Positions 61,250 to 64,000 of a DNA stretch of 64,000 bases are shown piece by piece. The notes beneath the pieces are model-generated. The model had not been told where the DNA came from and did not search any database. It saw only the letters and a program-made list of their open reading frames with translations. The DNA comes from Caballeronia peredens (GTDB taxonomy: Bacteria > Pseudomonadota > Gammaproteobacteria > Burkholderiales > Burkholderiaceae), in assembly GCA_001544595.2 (NCBI GenBank), contig FCOH02000027.1:1-64000 (forward strand), written 5' to 3'. Position 1 is the stretch's first letter, and every line of letters begins with the position of its first letter. A program made the translations under genes and the position numbers.

Positions 61250-63247
61250 TCAGCGATCCAGGAACGGACGCAGCTTGTCGGCGCGGCTCGGATGCATGAG
61301 CTTGCGCATCGCCTTGCTTTCGATCTGACGAATACGCTCGCGCGTCACGTCGAACTGCTTGCCCAGTTCTTCGAGCGTGTAGTCGGACGCGGTGTCGATG
61401 CCGAAGCGCATGCGCAGCACCTTCGCCTCGCGCGGCGACAGCGCGTTGAGCGCGTCGTCGATTGCGGCACGCATGTTCGCATGCACGGCGGCTTCCGCGG
61501 GCGACGTCGCGCCCTGATCTTCGATCATGTCGCCAAGCGTCGCGTCGGCGTCTTCACCGACCGGCGTTTCCAGCGACACCGGCTGCTTCGCGATCTTGAG
61601 AATGCCGCGGATCTTTTCTTCGGGCATTTCCATGCGCTCGGCGAGCACCGACGGATGCGCTTCCTGACCGGTCTGCTGCAGGATCTCGCGCGAAATACGG
61701 TTCAGCTTGTTGATCGTTTCGATCATGTGAACCGGCACGCGGATCGTGCGAGCCTGATCGGCGAGCGAACGCGTCACGGCCTGACGAACCCACCACGTCG
61801 CGTAGGTCGAGAACTTCCAGCCACGGCGATATTCGAACTTGTCCACCGCCTTCATCAGACCGATGTTGCCTTCCTGAATCAGATCCAGGAACTGCATGCC
61901 GCGGTTCACGTACTTCTTGGCGATCGAAATGACCAGACGCAGGTTCGCTTCGATCATCTCGCGCTTGGCCTGACGCATCTTCAACTCGGCAGCCGTCATC
62001 TGACGGTTGATCTGCTTGAGTTGCTTGAGCGGCATCTGCACCACGCTTTCGATGTCGATGAGCTTTTGCTGTTCAGCCTGAATCGCCGGCAGGCTGCGCT
62101 CGAGCGATGCGCCGTATTGCTTCGCGCCCGCTGCGCGCGTCGTCCATTCGAGATCGGTTTCGTGACCCGGGAACGATTCGACGAACTTCTCGCGCGGCAT
62201 GCCGCAACGATCCACCGCGATCTGCAGCACGCGGCGCTCGATTTCACGCACTTGCGCAACCTGCTGCTGAACGTCGACACACAAACGGTCGATGGTCTTC
62301 GCCGTGAAACGGATCGAACCGAGTTCGCGCTGAATCTCGGCGCGCGCCTTTTCGACAGCCTTCGCCGCCGCCGCGCCCGACCCCTTCGGCGCACCGGCCT
62401 GTTCGGCCAACTCGCGCACGCGGGCGAAGATTTCGAGACAGTCGGCCTTCAATTGCTTGAGGCGCGCTTCGTTCGAAGCGCTGGCGTCGCCGCCGTCGAG
62501 ATCGTCTTCGTCGTCCGAATCATCGTCAGACTCTTCGGTATCCGTATCGATTTCGGTCGAGTCGCTTGCGTCGGAGGCCGAAATTTCTTCTTCCAGATCC
62601 TCTTCCTTGAGACCGTCGACCAGATCGTCGATCTTCAGTTCGCCCGACTCGACTTGCGCCGCGTCCGCGAGAATAGTCGCAACCGTCGACGGACATGCCG
62701 CGATCGCCTGGATCATCTCGTGCAGACCGTCCTCGATACGCTTCGCGATGGCAATTTCGCCCGCACGCGTGAGAAGTTCGGTCGCGCCCATCTCGCGCAT
62801 ATACATGCGTACGGGATCGGTCGTGCGGCCAAACTCGGAATCGACAGTCGACAGCGCGTTTTCCGCTTCTTCCTCCGACTGCTCGTCCGCGACGACGCTC
62901 GGGGCGTTATCGCTCAGCAGCAGCGTTTCGGCATCCGGTGCCTGCTCGTAAACCGCGACGCCCATGTCGTTGAACGTGCTGACGATGGTTTCCATCGCCG
63001 CGGTTTCGGCGAAGTTATCCGGCAGGTGGTCGCTGATCTCGGCATGCGTGAGGTAGCCGCGTTCCTTGCCCAACTGGATGAGCGCGCGCATTTGACGCTG
63101 ACGCTCTTCATTCTGCTCCGCGGTCATTGCGACATCGGGCTGCATCGTGCCGGTCTGGCCCTTGCCTTGTTTCGCCCGTCGGCCTGCTGACCTGCGCGCC
63201 GGCGCGACGATGTCCAGCTCCGAATCTTCCCGATCAAAACTTGCCAT
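61250..63247 (-). CDS. rpoD: Primary sigma factor sigma-70
   Basis: The gene encodes 665 residues from ATG 63247, preceded by GAGGAG. Region 1.2 has [11 protein letters not shown], and the non-conserved part holds a long acidic run (EEDLEEEI through DSDDEDD, about 220-260) typical of this group. Region 2 has [19 protein letters not shown] and [19 protein letters not shown]. Region 4 ends [19 protein letters not shown], the -35-binding helix. It directs RNA polymerase to housekeeping promoters. The gene is followed by its own terminator. Confidence 0.98.
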   Translation of the reverse strand: MASFDREDSELDIVAPARRSAGRRAKQGKGQTGTMQPDVAMTAEQNEERQRQMRALIQLGKERGYLTHAEISDHLPDNFAETAAMETIVSTFNDMGVAVYEQAPDAETLLLSDNAPSVVADEQSEEEAENALSTVDSEFGRTTDPVRMYMREMGATELLTRAGEIAIAKRIEDGLHEMIQAIAACPSTVATILADAAQVESGELKIDDLVDGLKEEDLEEEISASDASDSTEIDTDTEESDDDSDDEDDLDGGDASASNEARLKQLKADCLEIFARVRELAEQAGAPKGSGAAAAKAVEKARAEIQRELGSIRFTAKTIDRLCVDVQQQVAQVREIERRVLQIAVDRCGMPREKFVESFPGHETDLEWTTRAAGAKQYGASLERSLPAIQAEQQKLIDIESVVQMPLKQLKQINRQMTAAELKMRQAKREMIEANLRLVISIAKKYVNRGMQFLDLIQEGNIGLMKAVDKFEYRRGWKFSTYATWWVRQAVTRSLADQARTIRVPVHMIETINKLNRISREILQQTGQEAHPSVLAERMEMPEEKIRGILKIAKQPVSLETPVGEDADATLGDMIEDQGATSPAEAAVHANMRAAIDDALNALSPREAKVLRMRFGIDTASDYTLEELGKQFDVTRERIRQIESKAMRKLMHPSRADKLRPFLDR

Positions 63248-63429
63248 ACTTTCTCCTCGACAGGTTTGCTCGGCGACGACAGATCCCCGGAGCGAGCGTA
63301 ACGGCTCGCGATGATATCGATGACAGCTTCGACCACGGACGGCTGCTGAAAATCGCATCGAGCAAAGCACACGAACCGCAATCACGCGCGGTTAGCGTTT
63401 TTGAAACGCCCTATCAGGCGCAACCTTAG

Positions 63430-63438
63430 AGTATATCA
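63430..63438 (-). promoter_or_regulatory. Extended -10 promoter for rpoD
   Basis: On the minus strand TGATATACT matches the extended -10 form TGnTATAAT. No good -35 is placed, which is normal for this promoter class. The predicted leader to rpoD is about 175 bases. Confidence 0.6.
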
Positions 63439-63568
63439 GGATCTGCTGCGGCGCAGCAGCTGTTTCAAAAAGTTTCCTCGTGCTTCGCTGGACGCGTATT
63501 CATCAGACAAATACATCTGATGAGTCTTTGCGCGAAGCGATGACGATCGCCGCCGAAATGGATCGTCA

Positions 63569-64000
63569 TCACGTTCGTGGTGCAGCATGGCCGGATATCG
63601 TTCTCAACAACGAATCGAAAGGAAAGCGATTCTCTGGTGATCCGCCGGGTCGTTCTGCAGCACGTCCTGGTTCCCTATTTGGGGCGAAACCCGCTTGCTT
63701 CAAGCGCAGGATCTGCTTCAGATCGTTGATTTCGGTTCTGAAATTGCGGCCCGCGCCTGCGCGATGCTTTTCGACGTCGGCATCGACGTTAACGTCGCCG
63801 GACGTCATTACTCGTTCGGGTCGGTCAGGCACGTTGTCGGGTTCATCTGTGGGCGCGAGGTACGTCGCACGGACGATTTGACCCGTGCCCAGCGCGTCGA
63901 GGAACTCGCGGGCCCAGTTGCCTGCATGCACGCGCGGCTGCGCTTCGTCGCGGTGATGGATCACGATCGACCTGGCGTCGTCGGAAATGCGATAGCGGCG
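63569..64000 (-). CDS. Hypothetical protein, 5' end beyond the window
   Basis: At least 143 codons are open; the start lies past the window end. The visible part begins RRYRISDDARSIVIHHRDEA and continues HAGNWAREFLDALGTGQIV with GC-rich third positions like other real genes here. The C-terminal third (GRAAERPGGSPENRFPFDSL) looks less conserved. No domain is recognised. It is upstream of rpoD on the same strand with a 320-base leader region between them. Confidence 0.6.
   Translation of the reverse strand, partial: RRYRISDDARSIVIHHRDEAQPRVHAGNWAREFLDALGTGQIVRATYLAPTDEPDNVPDRPERVMTSGDVNVDADVEKHRAGAGRNFRTEINDLKQILRLKQAGFAPNREPGRAAERPGGSPENRFPFDSLLRTISGHAAPRT

Noticed and set aside
61193-63190. 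A 665-codon plus-strand frame opposite rpoD
   Set aside because: The minus strand encodes an unmistakable sigma-70. The opposite frame is a GC-skew artefact.
63480-63881. A 133-codon plus-strand frame near the window end
   Set aside because: Overlaps the minus-strand gene, which has GC-rich third positions; the plus frame is poor in such usage.

Overview
The window is about 64 kb of high-GC DNA that reads as an ordinary betaproteobacterial chromosome of the Burkholderiaceae, Paraburkholderia/Caballeronia-like. This rests on the general-diffusion porin type, the RpoD with a long acidic insertion, the acetoin dehydrogenase cluster with AcoX/AcoR, and codon usage with strong GC3. That placement is inference from recognised families; no database search was possible. 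I saw no insertion sequence, phage, CRISPR array, rRNA or tRNA. Most of the DNA is catabolic and regulatory housekeeping plus small lineage-specific genes.

Layout. 0-3.5 kb: porin, a long intergenic stretch with a possible small RNA, and three small unknown genes. 3.5-8.1 kb: an MFS transporter, a class III CoA-transferase and an HMG-CoA lyase, divergent from a LysR regulator. Together these look like an uptake, activation and cleavage route for a 3-hydroxy-3-methylglutarate-like acid. 8.1-12.6 kb: cupin, an EamA transporter with a histidine-rich tail, an FAD-linked oxidase and a small SET-domain protein. 12.6-20.1 kb: an ECF sigma factor and RskA-like anti-sigma factor, followed by two lipid-modification operons (DUF1295, Cfa-like methyltransferase, lipocalin; FAD oxidoreductase, DUF1365, Cfa). 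All three transcription units begin with the same promoter-like motif, TGCATCC-N16-CGTAT. This is the clearest self-contained system in the window.

20.1-31.2 kb: a small membrane protein gene, a diguanylate cyclase, and a LacI-controlled TRAP-transporter catabolic operon (DctP, fused DctQM, LacI, 2-hydroxyacid dehydrogenase, amidohydrolase, DHPR-like SDR). Next come a K+ channel and a DHA2 efflux pump divergent from a LysR regulator. 31.2-37.4 kb: L,D-transpeptidase, polysaccharide pyruvyl transferase, an uncaptured 55-residue gene paired with a VOC protein, lipoproteins, a soluble sugar dehydrogenase with its cytochrome c, and a promoter-terminator unit that looks like a small RNA with an anti-Shine-Dalgarno 5' end. 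37.4-41.4 kb: isochorismatase-fold protein, DUF1016 nuclease-like gene carrying internal palindromes, GST and enoyl-CoA hydratase.

41.5-47.7 kb: modABC behind a ModE-like box, NUDIX hydrolase, DeoR regulator, and secreted or lipoprotein genes. 47.7-55.1 kb: lipoate-ligase-like gene, then acoC, acoB, acoA and acoX behind a sigma-54 promoter, and acoR. 55-64 kb: SDR, GST, chemoreceptor, several unknowns, rpoD with its terminator and leader, and a gene cut by the window edge.
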